64,000 bases of DNA from Impatiens glandulifera. Its lineage: Eukaryota; Streptophyta; Magnoliopsida; Ericales; Balsaminaceae. The translations under genes and the position numbers were made by a program. The DNA lies in NCBI RefSeq assembly GCF_907164915.1, contig NC_061867.1, forward strand, positions 2,193,676-2,257,675, written 5' to 3'. Shown here one piece after another: positions 1 through 11,730 of this stretch. Within the stretch, counting starts at the first letter, position 1; every line of letters begins with the position of its first letter. Under the pieces are notes generated by a model. That model was not told the DNA's origin and did no database searches. It saw only the letters and a program-made list of their open reading frames with translations.

Positions 1-290
1 TATTTTTTGGTGGAATATTTGGTGAGAAAAATTGACGAACTTTCACTAATTGTAATCGTGCAATACATATCATTCATAATGTTATTATAATGATGTTTTT
101 TAAGATTCATTCCAGAAATTCAGTAGAGTTTGTCGAAAAATTAATCGTTTTTTCTGAAGAACTTATAAGTTCAATAACCTATTTAATAACATTTTTTTAT
201 TTGTTTTTATTATTTTTTATTTATTCATTATTTATTTTTATTTATTTTCTCTTGATGTCATGTTTTTGTTTATAAATTTGTTAACATTTT
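1..290 (+). mobile_element. LINE (L1-type) 3' end fragment
   Basis: The stretch matches the last part of the LINEs ending near 6277 and 22712. Shared landmarks in order are a tgg-tgg-aat region, a 'cattcataatgttatta' segment, the 'ttaatcgtttttt' motif and the T-rich tail. Only the 3' terminus lies in the window; the rest, if present, is to the left. The remaining frame (about 61 codons from position 90) is decayed. It is a dead fragment. Confidence 0.7.
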
Positions 291-504
291 CTAATAAAAA
301 TACGATTTTTACAATGTAAAGTTAACGTGGAACATTATAAAATTCTGAATATAAATACTTTTTCTTAGGATTTGAATTTCCTATTTTAAAAAGATAAAAT
401 ATTATAAGAAAGATTTGTAAAAACTTACTTTATGTATTCGTGAATAAAAATTAAGATTTTAATTTTAAATTTACCATCAAAATATATATATATATATATA
501 TACA
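291..504. other. AT-rich spacer with (TA)n tract
   Basis: No gene is seen. A short (AT)n run at about 482-502 abuts the transposon-like end that starts at 505 and resumes right after that element at 1591. Confidence 0.6.
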
Positions 505-1590
505 TGGGCGGAGACAGGATGAAAATTACCTGGGGCTGACTTCAATTTTTTTCGCAAACAAAATCTTCGGCACCTCAGATTTAAATTTTTATGTTTCGTT
601 TTTTTTTCTATAATTGATACAATAAATTAATTAATTTAAACATATAAAATAAAAGATGTATGAACAATTACTTTATGAAATTATGAAATAAAACAGTACA
701 TTCAAAACATTTAACATACACATTATTGAAGTTATTCCCTTCTATTTTTCTTAAAAAAAAATAAATTAAAAAAAATTAAAATACTAAAAAATATTTAAAT
801 AAAAAAATTAAAAATATATTTAATTAATCATTTTAACTTTTAAATTAGACTTATCATTCATCAAAATTAGATAATATATACCTTAAAAATAATTTGTGAA
901 TTTACACAAAATTTAAAGAGAAAACATACCAATTATTTATTGAATTAACTAAAAAAACTAAATTATTAGATTTTCTTTTATAGTTATTTTTTATTATATA
1001 TTTATACTTTTAATATTTTTTAACTCAAATCACTTATATTTTAATAATTAAAAAAACAAATAACCTAAATAGCAATGACTTAAAACACATCTATTAATTA
1101 TTTGACCAATAAATAATATTATAATTAAGTTAGGTAAGAATAAAAAGTCTTTTTTTATTCATATTAAAAAAAATTAACCAAGTATTTCAAAAAATGTTTT
1201 TCAACAAAATTACTGTCTTATGAATCATTGTCACTAAATTGCTAATTCAAATAAATTTTGATATGGAGAAAGAAATGGTATTAAAAATAAGAAATTAACT
1301 TCTACAAGGATTTATTCGAATATCAGAAAATCATAAAGTGTTAATTTAATTTTTATTTATAAAAATAAAAAGTAAAAATAATTTTATTTATAAAAATAAA
1401 AAGCAAAAAGAAGTTTTGCTAGGTGAGACCAGATATATGAAAATCTAACAATAGAGGATAGTAAAAATGGTAATTACTCCCATTTTTATTTTATTTTTAA
1501 TTTAATTTGGGCTAGACCCACCCTAATTCAAGTATTTTTTTAATTTAGGTAGAGCTGAAGCCCACCCTAGCCCAATCGTGGCTCCACCCA
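505..1590. mobile_element. Non-autonomous TIR element, about 1.09 kb
   Basis: The left end TGGGCGGAGACAGGAT (505-520) and the reverse complement of the right end, TGGGTGGAGCCACGAT (1575-1590), match at 13 of 16 positions. The element is flanked on both sides by (TA)n, as if inserted into a TA microsatellite. The interior is AT-rich with no coding frame. The right subterminal part has short repeats of 'cccaccctag' type. The superfamily is not certain, and a target-site duplication cannot be read inside the TA tract. Confidence 0.5.
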
Positions 1591-2424
1591 TATATATATA
1601 ATTTTTAATTTGGCATTTCATGATCAAACTATATATACTATGTAATAAAAAATTTCATTGATTATATTTATTACTATGCAATCAATTAAGCTTTCTTATA
1701 TTTGAATATAATAGAATGACAATACAAAAACAAGACAAATATGGTTTATAAATAGAATGACAATACAGAAACAAGACAAATATGGAAAATATGGTTTATA
1801 ATGGATTTTTTTAATTGTGTGAACAATAAGGATGTACTTGTTTATTTCTAAATTTATATTATGTTTTTTTTTACACAATTTAATGTCATTTTATTAAAAA
1901 AATCAAAGTGGAAAAACAGATTAAGCATATATTAAGCATATAGCATGCAAACATTTCACCATTTAACAAGACGCGGAATTTGTCATCTGACGGGCTCGAA
2001 AACAGGACCACGGTGAAACTGAAAATATTCACATTTTGTTGTCGTTAGACTAGAATAAATGATTATATTATGTTTAACATAAATGATTATATATTCAATA
2101 AAGAATGAATTTATTTATATTTTAATTTGGAATATATTACATTAATTATTTTAATAATAAATAATCTACTTATTCAAGTAAGTAACTCAAGTATCAAAAG
2201 TGATTTAAAAGAAAAAAAAATATTACAAACAATTTTTAACATGAACGTGCTTATATTAACATCTTATAAATAAAAATAATTTATTAAATGCGAATTTTTT
2301 TAATTATAAGTTCAAGTCTTTTTTTCTAAAAACAATTATAAGAGGAACTACAATCTATAAAAATAAAGTTAAGCAAAAATTTAAAAAAACAGTCACAATT
2401 AAATTTATTTAGTTAAATAAATAT
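1591..2424. other. AT-rich intergenic stretch
   Basis: No gene is recognised. A tandem duplication of about 40-45 bp is visible at roughly 1710-1800, where 'aatagaatgacaatac' occurs twice. The minus-strand frame at 1696-1878 is low-complexity and not convincing. Confidence 0.5.
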
Positions 2425-2580
2425 ATTTATAAAATTTTAAAACATTAAATAAAATAATATAAATAATATTATTTATAAAAGTCTTATAATTATATATATA
2501 TATATATATATAATTATAAGACTTTTATAAATAATATTATTTATTTTATTTTATTTAATATTGAAAATTTTGTGTATTAA
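2425..2580. repeat. Long AT-rich foldback (hairpin) repeat
   Basis: Arms 2461-2490 and 2513-2542 are perfect 30-base reverse complements around a (TA)n centre. The pairing continues outward imperfectly to about 2425 and 2580. The form is that of a small foldback MITE or a TA-centred palindrome. No coding potential is seen. Confidence 0.7.
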
Positions 2581-2719
2581 TATATAAAACCTATATGTAT
2601 AACAAATTTTTAAAAGTATTTTATATCCTTATATATTTATTCTTAAATTGATTAAAAAATAATCTATATAATTATCTTTATAATTTAATTAATTTTCATA
2701 CTACATTTTTATATTTTAC

Positions 2720-3140
2720 CACTGGTGAAAAAGGGGTCAAAACCGAGAGTAAAAACTCTCGGTTTTGACCCTATAACTTTTGGTATAGACACATTAACGA
2801 AGGTTTTGGTAACTCTCACCATCCTTCGGTATTGAAATAGATTAAAAACAATTGGGCATTTACCCAGAGATATCGTAGAGTTTTCGGTTTAAATATCCTA
2901 GAGTAAAACCGAAAGGTAATTGAAAAACTTTCGGTTTTTCCACAAAGAGGAAAAACCGAGAGTTTTACAAATAACTCTCGGTTTTACACTTTAGGGAAGA
3001 ACCGAAAGTCTTTTATTAACTTTCGGTTTTTCTTCAAATGGAAAAACCAAGAGATATTAGAAAACTTTCGATTTCTCCACAAAGAGGAAAACCGAAAATT
3101 TTCATATAATTCTCGATTTTTCCATTCGAAGAACAAGAAA
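2720..3140. mobile_element. CACTA (En/Spm) terminal fragment with subterminal repeats
   Basis: It starts with CACTGGTGAAAAAGGGGTC, which fits the CACT-N2-T-N2-AAAA style of plant CACTA ends. It is followed by many copies in both orientations of an 8-10 base motif of the type 'aaccgagagt' or 'aaccgaaag', as expected for CACTA subterminal transposase-binding repeats. No matching inverted end is found to the right, so this is a one-ended remnant. Confidence 0.6.
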
Positions 3141-3210
3141 AAAGGGCATGATTTGAGTAGAGATGTGGCAAGAAACTAAACATTATTATATTTTCATTTA
3201 CAGAAAAGTT

Positions 3211-3636
3211 ATGAGTAAAATTAGTCTTATCATGATATTTCTTATCATTCTTCTAGGTAAATTCTAATTTTCTCTAAGTTTAATACAAACTTTTCTTATG
3301 AATACAAGAAATAAATTGTTTTTTTTTTATTTTAGTTACATGTAATTTTTACAATAGAATTTGATTTATATTGACGTCTAATTAGTAAGCTTAACATAAT
3401 TCATTAATAACTTTATCATATATGATATTTACAGGACTTCTATTCTCGAAGACATTTGGGATTTAAAAAATCAAATTATTGTCCTAGATGTCAGATTTGT
3501 TCCAATATGTTTGTGATGAAATGTGTAAATGTCTTGCAAAAATAATGAGACATGTAACCCGAAAAATTGTTTACCATGTGTGTCTGGTATTCCTATGTGC
3601 CTTGAAGGAAGATGTGTGTGTGATGGAAGATTGTAA
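3211..3636 (+). pseudogene. Defensin-like (DEFL) cysteine-rich peptide pseudogene
   Basis: Exon 1 (3211-3256) begins at ATG and encodes the hydrophobic start of a signal peptide (MSKISLIMIFLIILL). A GT-AG intron follows, with donor at 3257 and acceptor at about 3434. The second exon continues the signal peptide (GLLFSKT) and ends in a cysteine-rich tail whose last part reads CVSGIPMCLEGRCVCDGRL followed by TAA at 3634-3636. An intron within or just after the signal peptide and a terminal CxC are typical of plant DEFL genes, which encode secreted antimicrobial or signalling peptides. The second exon has in-frame stops near its start, and the cysteine-rich part is split over at least two frames near 3540, so the copy looks broken. 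Assignment to DEFL rather than another small cysteine-rich family is inference. Confidence 0.5.
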
Positions 3637-4007
3637 TCTAAAATATTATCTTTCATATGAAAAATAATTAATTAACACAAAATAATTGATTGGTTGTTTT
3701 ATTTTCTTCTTAGATGTTTTTTATGTTATAATTGCAAATCATAATGGATTATATCGATTAAGATGATTAATTAGATAGATAATAGCAGTTATAACAATTA
3801 ATCATAATAACCTGTAAATAAAATATAAATATACTTTTCAAGTAACTCAGTGTCAAGAGTGATGTTATAAAAAAGATTAAGATGTCACGGATTCGTTTAT
3901 TTTTTATAACACTTTAAGTTGAGTCGGTAATATGACTCTTGAGTATGTTAAGATCATTAAAAAAAGTACAATGGATATACATCAATTTGCAACCATGAAG
4001 TTAAACA
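3637..4007. other. Intergenic AT-rich spacer
   Basis: No gene is seen between the cysteine-rich pseudogene and the truncated LINE. The LINE similarity to its paralogue at 20.2-22.7 kb begins at about 4008. Confidence 0.5.
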
Positions 4008-6277
4008 ATTGATCACGTTTTTCATCATTTAATAAGAGTTGAAATTCTACTATGATATGTCTTATTCTAAAAAATTCATGGTCTATTGATGTAAAGAACT
4101 TTAGACCTATTAGTCTTGTTTCATCTTTTTATAAGATTGTCGCAAAATATTTGGCTAACTGATTGAGAAAGGTATTAGAGAATGTCATATCTAGTAATCA
4201 GATGGCGTTATCAAAGGTCGTCAAATATATGATGTTGTATTAATAGCCAATAATGCATTGAATCAGCTAATTTAAGAGGTGACAAATATGCTTTTGTCAA
4301 GTAAGACAGCAAAAAAGCTTATTACCACGTTAATTGGGAGTTTTTGTTTGATGTTATGAGCAGAATATGAATGAGTGCGAAATGGATTGAGTGTGTTAGA
4401 TTTTGTCTCTCGATTGTTAAGTTTTTAGTCATTATTAATAATAGTTCTCAAGGATTTTTTGAGATTTCCCGAGGGATTAGACAAGGTGAACCACTCTCTC
4501 ATTTCTTGTTCGTTATTGTTATGGAAGCTCTCTAAAAAATGATATCAATCACATAAAATTCGGGACTCATCCGTGGAGTGAGTTGTGGGTCAAGAAGATA
4601 TCCTTTTTCTATATCACATTTGTTTTTTAATGATGACACGCTCTGCATGGTTCAAGCTACCTACATGAATTTTAAACACCTTCGGGATATTTTATCATTA
4701 TTTGGTGCATGTTCTGGTCTTTGAGTGAATATTAAATTTTTTTTCTCATATCTTGTTTTGAATAGAAGAAGGATGATATTGGCAAATGTGTTGGAATTTA
4801 GAATTGGTGATCTCCCATCAACATACCTTGGTATGCCATTTGGATGTTAAATTACGATCAAAGGTCTCTTGAGACCCGATTATCACTAAAATGTAATGTA
4901 AACTTTCTAGATAGAAAAGTAAAATAATCTCGAAAGGGGGTTGATTAATCCTCATTAAGAGTGTGTTGTCATCTTTTCCCATATATATGATGTCGTTATT
5001 CATTCTTCCCAAGAGTGTTACGGTAAAAATAAAGAGAATAATGTGTAAATTTCTATGGGGATCCTCTAACTCATTGTTATGTCATTTAGTTAGTTGTAAT
5101 AAAGTTAAATGTTTTCAAGATCAAGTAGGTTTGGATATTCAAGTTTTTATTTCCTTTAATAAGACTCTTCTATCAAAATGGTGTTATAGATTTGCAACTG
5201 AACCGAATAGTCTTTGGGAAACGATGATCAAATGCAAGTATGATTACGATTGGTCTGGTTGGCTCACAAAAATGTGTAATTATCCAACAAGGTATAGCAT
5301 TTGGAGGGGAATTTATTCTATGTGGAAAATTTTTGTGAGTAACCTAGATTCATTGAGGGGATTGTTTCGATCAGATTTGGGACGATAGTTGGTGTAGTGT
5401 CAAAAGTTTAGCTACAACGTATATTGAGCTCGCTTTCATTGTTATATGTATAAGTGTCAAAGTTAAGGACATGTTTGATCCTCGATCTAATGGTTTCGCT
5501 AGTCGAATAAAATATAGAAGTAAATTAAACATTAGGGAGAGTTCGTCTCATAATAGAATTTTACTTTTTGTAGGACATAAACAAGTATCCCCGTCTAAAC
5601 AAGATGTTATGCGTTGGCAAGACATAGATAGTTTTCATGTGGAACATTGTTATTAGTTATTCGCTAAGATGAGTTCATACAATTTTTATTGGGAAAAACT
5701 TTTGGAGTCAAAGATTACACCTAAGATCTCGTTTTTTGGATGGAGCGTTATTCACGATGGAATTCTTACGGATGAAATGTGCATGAAAAAAAGTTGTATT
5801 ATTGTTAGTCATTGCCGTATGTGTCACGAGAAGATCGAATCAACAACTCACTTACTTTTGCATTGTTGAGGGGTGGCTAGTATCTGGAGTCTTTTGTAGA
5901 GTATCACTAAGATCATTGGGTGATGTCCGAATCTTTAGATAGTTGTTGGAGAATTTGGATTGATGCGGCTAATATGACAGACCTAAATAATTGGGTTACT
6001 ATCACAATTATTTTTTGGTGGACTATCTGGTTTGAGAGAAATCGTCGCATTTTCACTGATCGTAGTCGTCCGATGTGTATCATTATGAATGTTATTATTA
6101 TGATGCTTTCGGAGATTCATTCTGGAAAATCGGTAGAGTCCGTCGAGAAGTTAATCGTTTTTCTCGAGAATTTACGAGCTCGATAACCTATTGACTAACG
6201 TTTTTATTTTTTAGTTTTTGTTTTACTTTTCTTTTAATGTCATTCTTTTGTAAAAATACGCCTTTTTCAAAAAAAAA
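4008..6277 (+). mobile_element. L1-type LINE, 5'-truncated and decayed (copy 1)
   Basis: This is the remnant of a plant L1-clade ORF2. Frames in order show NFRPISLVSSFYKIVAK (about 4096), the RQGEPLSHF reverse-transcriptase motif (about 4480-4503), LFFNDD (4620-4637, where the usual FADD has A to N), LPSTYLGMPFG (about 4815-4845), a thumb/connection region in the frame 4963-5388, and a zf-RVT-like region at 5669-5869 with C-x2-C and H-x4-C residues. The 3' end carries the 'GTTAATCGTTTTTCTCGAG' motif and an A-rich tail at about 6268. Many frameshifts and stops make it inactive. The endonuclease and ORF1 parts are missing, consistent with 5' truncation. The copy at 19.7-22.7 kb is its closest relative here. 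Confidence 0.85.
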
Positions 6278-7256
6278 TGAAATAAATAATTAAAAGTTAT
6301 TTATTTGAAAAAGTAAAAACAATTTGTTTTAATTTTAAATATAATTTTTTTAAATGTAAAATGATATAAAATTTAACATATTAAAGATTTGATGTAACAT
6401 AAAATAACAAGAAATGTAAATAAAAAATCGATTTAACAAAAGTTGAAGAGAACATTCGTTCAATACTATTTAAATATATTTAAGAATTGAAATTGAGAAT
6501 ATTTGGCCAACTTTGAACAAAAACAACTTTATTTTGCAAAATCAACTTAACTCAAACTATGAGACAAATATTATATATATAACTAACCGTTTTGTTTTTG
6601 TTTGGGTTGGTTTTTCAAAAAATTGAAAATATTTGAATTTTAGCTTAAATGCAAAAACATTCTTTCATATTTATCTATGAAAATCAAGAAATATCTTTCT
6701 ATCTATATTAAATCTATTGATAAATGGATATTGATCTATTTTCAAAATTTATAAGTATGAATAAAAGATCTCTAAATATCCATTTTAAAAAATAAATAAA
6801 TAAAAAGGGCCATTTTAAAAAATAAATGTAGTGACACATTAGGAAAGAGATAAGAGAATTTTCTTTTAAATTTTTCAACGAATTAAATTGCACCAGTAAA
6901 AGAGTAATTAGAATTTGATAACTAAACATTCTCTTTTATTCATTAATTATTATTATTATTATTTTATTTTTATTTTTATTTTTGTCTCTCTCACCTATTA
7001 ATTTATAAATATATATTTATATTTTTTTGTTGTTGATTTTTTAATTTTTTATTATTTTTTAAAATAATAAAAAAAAATTAATAAATCAAATAAAAAATAT
7101 ATATTATATTATATATATATAAGAGAATAAAAAATTAAATATAAAAATGTTTAAGTATTTTTAAATTCAGATAATTATTATTTGATCTATTAATTTTTAA
7201 ATATATATTTTTTGTAAGTAATAATTAATTAATTAATTTATATATTTTTAAAATGA

Positions 7257-7257
<1 letters not shown>

Positions 7258-7290
<33 letters not shown>
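7258..7290. repeat. (TAA)n microsatellite
   Basis: An uninterrupted run of about 11 TAA units inside AT-rich DNA. Confidence 0.9.
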
Positions 7291-7293
<3 letters not shown>

Positions 7294-7456
7294 ATAAGTC
7301 AAATTAATAAAATATTTAAATAATTATTTTAAAAAATATATATATATATATATAAATAAAATAAAATATATTTTTTTCTTAATCATTATTTCTCTTTTTA
7401 AATCTTTATTAGTTGTTTTTCTATCTTTTCTTTTTTTAAAATTTTTAAAAGTCTTT

Positions 7457-7568
7457 TTTTTCTTTCATGCCTAATTTATTATGAGATGTATTAGAAACAT
7501 AATTAAGCTCAATTTTTCTTTCATGCCTAATTTATTATGAGATGTATTAGAAACATAATTAAGCTCAA
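7457..7568. repeat. 56-bp tandem duplication
   Basis: Two adjacent, nearly identical 56-bp units start with 'tctttcatgcctaattta' at 7461 and 7517. The paralogous region near 22950-23010 has only one diverged unit, so the doubling is probably specific to this copy. Confidence 0.85.
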
Positions 7569-7757
7569 TCAATTAAACTCAATAAACTAGTTCTTCTCCC
7601 ATATTATATTAGCATATTAGGTTAATTATTATTTTTAATATTTTATCGGATAATTTGATTTATCTATTTTAATTATTTAAATTGAATCATTTAATAAGTA
7701 AAATTAATAATAATATAAATTATTTGCTACAAGACACATATTTTTTTCAGAATTATA

Positions 7758-7795
<38 letters not shown>

Positions 7796-8875
7796 TATAA
7801 ATTTAATATATATATATATAATAATAATAATACATTTATATATAATAAATATATATAATTTTATAACATATTAATAATTTTAAAATATTATTTATAATAA
7901 TTTAATAATAAAATTTTGAAAAGAGAAATTATTTAAATATTTTTGTTTTATAATAAAAAACTAAAAAAAAATTATTAAATGTTTTTTATGATGATATTTA
8001 CAATTAAAATTAAAGAGATAAATGTATAGAATGAATAGTAAGTTTACCTTATAAATTAATAATTTTTCTCTTTTCAATTTTTTATTATTATAAATATTTT
8101 TTTAAATTATTAATATTAATTTTTTAATTTATATATACATATACATTTTTTAATTTAATATATATCTCTTAAATAGATAAAAGAGAGAAACAAAATTCTA
8201 GAGGTTAAAAAGAGAAAATTAAATACATTTTTTAATAATTAATATTTTATTTTTATATCATTTATTTATTTATAATTTAATATATATTTATTAAATATAA
8301 TATATATTTAAAAAATATACACATATATTTTATTAACTTCATTTATTAACTCTTTTTATAATTACCTATTTTAAAAATACATATAAATTAATTAATTAAT
8401 TATTAACTTTAAAATATATATATTTAAAAATTAATAAATGAGAAAAATTATTAATAATTTTTATTTCACATATATATTTATATTTTATTATTTGGTTTAT
8501 TATTTTTATTATTATTATTCTCAAAAATATAATATATATTTCATTATTTAATTTATTAATTCTATATGTTATTTACTCTCAAAATAAGAGAATTATGTTT
8601 GCTAATTACCTTTCACATATTTAAAATTAAGTGTGTTTGATTTTTTTTTAAATTAATTAATAATGTAATAACATTTTTTTCAACTTCTGAAAATAGACCA
8701 ATATAATAATTTCAAACAAAATATAGCAAATTCAAAATTAAAATGACCAAAATAAAATTTAAAAAATGACACAAATAGCCAATCAGAACATCTATTTTCA
8801 AAATTCGCAACTGAATGTTCCATTTTTGTTAGAAATTAAAAAACATACAAAATTTATAAATATATATCCTTTGAT

Positions 8876-9380
8876 TTAGTTTTGTATATATTTTCCTAAA
8901 TAGTTGTATATTCCTAAGAAGCGACGATGACATGTTCAAAAAATCTCATGAACATGTCACGTCTTATACTGAGCATGAAAACCATCCTTCAAATCTACGG
9001 TCAACGGTTAAGGCGGATGGGCTTACTTCATCAAAGCCTCTCCAATCACCGACGACGGAAAAGCATCGGTTGTTCTGACAACGACGACGGGAGACGGCAG
9101 AATCTGCAGTGAGTTTTATATAATCCATCGTAGATATCAACTTTATTATGAATCTTAACATCAATTCTATGGCAACTGATTCATTGGAAAATTTGGAGAG
9201 AAAGAAAACTACAGAGAACATGGGAAGATAACGGTCGCCGCCAATGGAGAGAAAAACATTATGAAAGTTTCAAAGGGCGTCTCTCATTTTATAAATGAAT
9301 AATTAGGGCAACATCACTAGTTTGGGCCTCTATATTTTGGGCCTCTATCTTTATATAAATTGTAATTAGGTCAACATCTT
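8876..9380. repeat. Module X, copy 1 (GC-richer repeated segment)
   Basis: A less AT-rich island found four times in the window (about 8876-9380, 17836-18480, 26640-27200, 34970-35160). Shared blocks are a 'gatgggcttacttcatcaaa' type segment, 'ctccaatcac', 'gaacatgggaag', 'cgccgccaa' and 'ttataaatgaataattaggg'. Short frames occur on both strands (the longest is 85 codons, minus, 8964-9221), but they are not preserved between copies and match nothing I recognise. It may be a promoter or first-exon fragment of a duplicated gene, or part of a larger repeat. Confidence 0.6.
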
Positions 9381-10038
9381 TCTCAATAATCTAAATTTTA
9401 GTATTTCTTACAAGCTTATAAAATAAATTTATATTTATAATTTAAAAAAAATATATTATTTATTTAAATAAATTAATTAATATAATTAATTTTATAAATA
9501 TATTAATTTTACCGTGTTATTTATTCATTATTAATTTTTAATTAATTTGATATACAATAAATCATTTTATTTTTATTGTAAAACAAAATATAAATTAATA
9601 AAACAATATTTCATAATAATAATTATTATTATTTGTTTTAATTTATGAAGATAAGGATCCACTTTTGATATTTTTAATAGTGTATATTTTTTTCTTTTAA
9701 TAATTATAGTATCGTTTTAATTTAAAATCGTTTATTAAAAATTAATATATATAACAATAACTTTTTTTTAATTTATAAATATATATTTGTTTTTTAAAGT
9801 AAAATCGCACAAAATCGTAAAATCCAAATTATTTTAAACTAGTAAAATCATAAATCTTATTATCATAAATTTAAAATTGTAAGAATTTTTTAAAAAAATT
9901 TTTTATTTTAAATCAAACTCGTTAACTTTTTTTTGAATAATCTTAGAAGTCAACTCAATATTTTAATTTTTTACTTCCTTCCCAAAACATTGCTTCTCCA
10001 CCATGTGTATTTTTTCTTACATATTATCTCATTGCTTC
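9381..10038. other. AT-rich tract shared by the three array copies
   Basis: No gene is seen. The segment with 'ataaggatccacttttga' (about 9652) has partners near 27450 and 39880 ('ataaggatcccatttacga'). It runs into the PIF/Harbinger insertion site. Confidence 0.55.
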
Positions 10039-10627
10039 TTAGGCCATTTCCAACTAGCCTGAATACGCAAATGTATTAGCAAATTTTGTTCCAATCGTCC
10101 AGCAAATGCGTAAAATAGGAATTTACTTTCACTTTAAAAAAAATGCATATATACGTTGGTTGCGATGGTTCATATCACCATTTTTTTATAAATTTTTTAA
10201 AAATGGCGCTTAGACTTATTATTATTATTTTTATTTAATAAATTTTAATTTATGTACATATAAATTAATCCTTCAACTTATTTTTTTTTTACTTTTAAGA
10301 TAAAAAAAATATAATATTTTTTTAAATATATGATTAAATTATTATACTTGAAATTTTATCTAATTTATTTTATATTTTATAATATATTTTATATTTTTAC
10401 GTTATATTTGATAACTTAAATTTTATAAATTATAAATTTCTAATTATAAATGATACAAATAAACATAGAAAATACATTAAAAAAACAACAATTATCGTTA
10501 CATAATAAATAGTACAATTAAAAGTACAACATAAATAATACAATAATTAAAATTGCTCTTAAATAATAAAAATGAACGATAGATAATAATTAATAATTTG
10601 GTAAATTATTACCACTTTCTCCAAGAT

Positions 10628-11600
10628 TATTGAAATAGTTCGAAAGTATCCGGGATGGAAGGATCTGGTTGACTTTCATTTTGAGTTATTTCTTTCATAA
10701 TTTGGGTTTGTTGCGCCCAAATAAATGTGTGTACATTTGGATTTTCTATTTTACTCAAATCTTGCCTTAAATTTTTGTTGTCTTCCTTACTTTTTTTTCA
10801 ACTCATAACGTTTGTTTTGCATATCTAATTGAGTTTGCATATGGTCATTTGCCCTTTTCATTTCTTCATCAATTTTTTTTTGTTTGTTTCTTGTATTTCA
10901 TTTATGGTGAATGATGTATTAACATCATTTTTCCTTTTCAGTTTTTATTTTTTCGCTTCGTAAGGTCTTTCAGATGGTGAACTAGTGTTTGAATCTTCCA
11001 AGTTAAGAGAAAATGAGGAGATATCAGGGGATGCTTGTCCAACAGAATTTGGAGTTGGATTTTCTTACTCGGGAGAGACATAGTTGACAAATTGATTTCT
11101 CCTATTACTTGTGGAACAATCTTTAAATTTTTCAAAAATTTTAACAATGTTCCATACATGATCGAACTTCCAACCTAATTTGAACTTAGAATCTTTCGTG
11201 AACAACACTTTAGTTTTGAATATCTGTAAAGTTCAAATAATTAAATACAAAATGCATAAGTAATAGTATATCAAATAATATGTTAATACTCACATTATCT
11301 TCATTTGAAGCACCGTTTTGATGCATATTCTCAATTTGTTTTATGCATTCATTAAGTCTTCTTGCTTCTTTTTGGATAGTATCTAGTCGGGCTTGCATAG
11401 ATCTTTTAGTACGAATTTTTCAATGTTCCAGCATTTCTCCATTGAAAGCTTCTTCAATACGAGACCATAATCGGTTACTTGTTTGATTAATTCCAACAAT
11501 TGGGTCCTCATAAATTTCGATATAAACCTGACATAAGAGGATATCCTCATCTATGTTATAGGTTGCTGATCGGACAAACATTCTTAACAATGGATGAAGG
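10628..11600 (-). pseudogene. PIF/Harbinger ORF1 protein (Myb/NAM-associated type), broken
   Basis: On the minus strand the frame reads through a Myb/SANT-like start (about 11590-11440, with SATYNIDEDILLCQVY and NRLWSRIEEAFN), an in-frame TGA near 11425, then MQARLDTIQKEARRLNECIK and ENMHQNGASNEDN. A well-formed GT-AG intron follows (donor near 11298, acceptor near 11220), then LFTKDSKFKLGWKFDHVWN. A further stop lies after NYVSPE, and the C-terminus reads FIWAQQTQIMKEITQNESQ, stopping near 10628. This layout matches the accessory DNA-binding protein that plant PIF-type elements need together with the transposase. At least three nonsense changes are visible, so it is inactive. Confidence 0.75.
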
Positions 11601-11730
11601 TAAATATGTATTCAATTGAATTCAAATGCTAAGATGTAGTAAATTATATGTTACCCTCCATGTCAATATATAGGTAAAATCCTAACACTTACCATTCTTA
11701 TTACATTAAATTGGAAATGACCATTCACTC

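Larger units (their letters stand above)
6278..8875. other. AT-rich tract, duplicated with 22.7-26.3 kb
   Basis: No gene is recognised. The tract follows LINE copy 1, as the similar tract at 22713-26300 follows LINE copy 2. Shared landmarks include 'attaagctcaatcaattaaa' (7551-7575 against about 23000-23025). It contains several (TA)n runs, for example near 7340 and 7760-7790. Confidence 0.6.

Noticed and set aside
3120..3140. Right end of the CACTA fragment starting at 2720
   Set aside because: No inverted copy of CACTGGTGAAAA is present there or further right before the next gene.
3471..3656. 61-codon minus-strand frame over the cysteine-rich pseudogene
   Set aside because: It is antisense to the signal-peptide and cysteine-rich exons, which give the better explanation.
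7760..7790. CRISPR-like or structured repeat arrays in TA-rich tracts
   Set aside because: They are simple dinucleotide microsatellites in plant nuclear DNA; no spacer-repeat pattern exists.
8964..9221. 85-codon minus-strand frame in module X as a gene
   Set aside because: The frame is not kept in the other three copies of the module and shows no recognisable domain.
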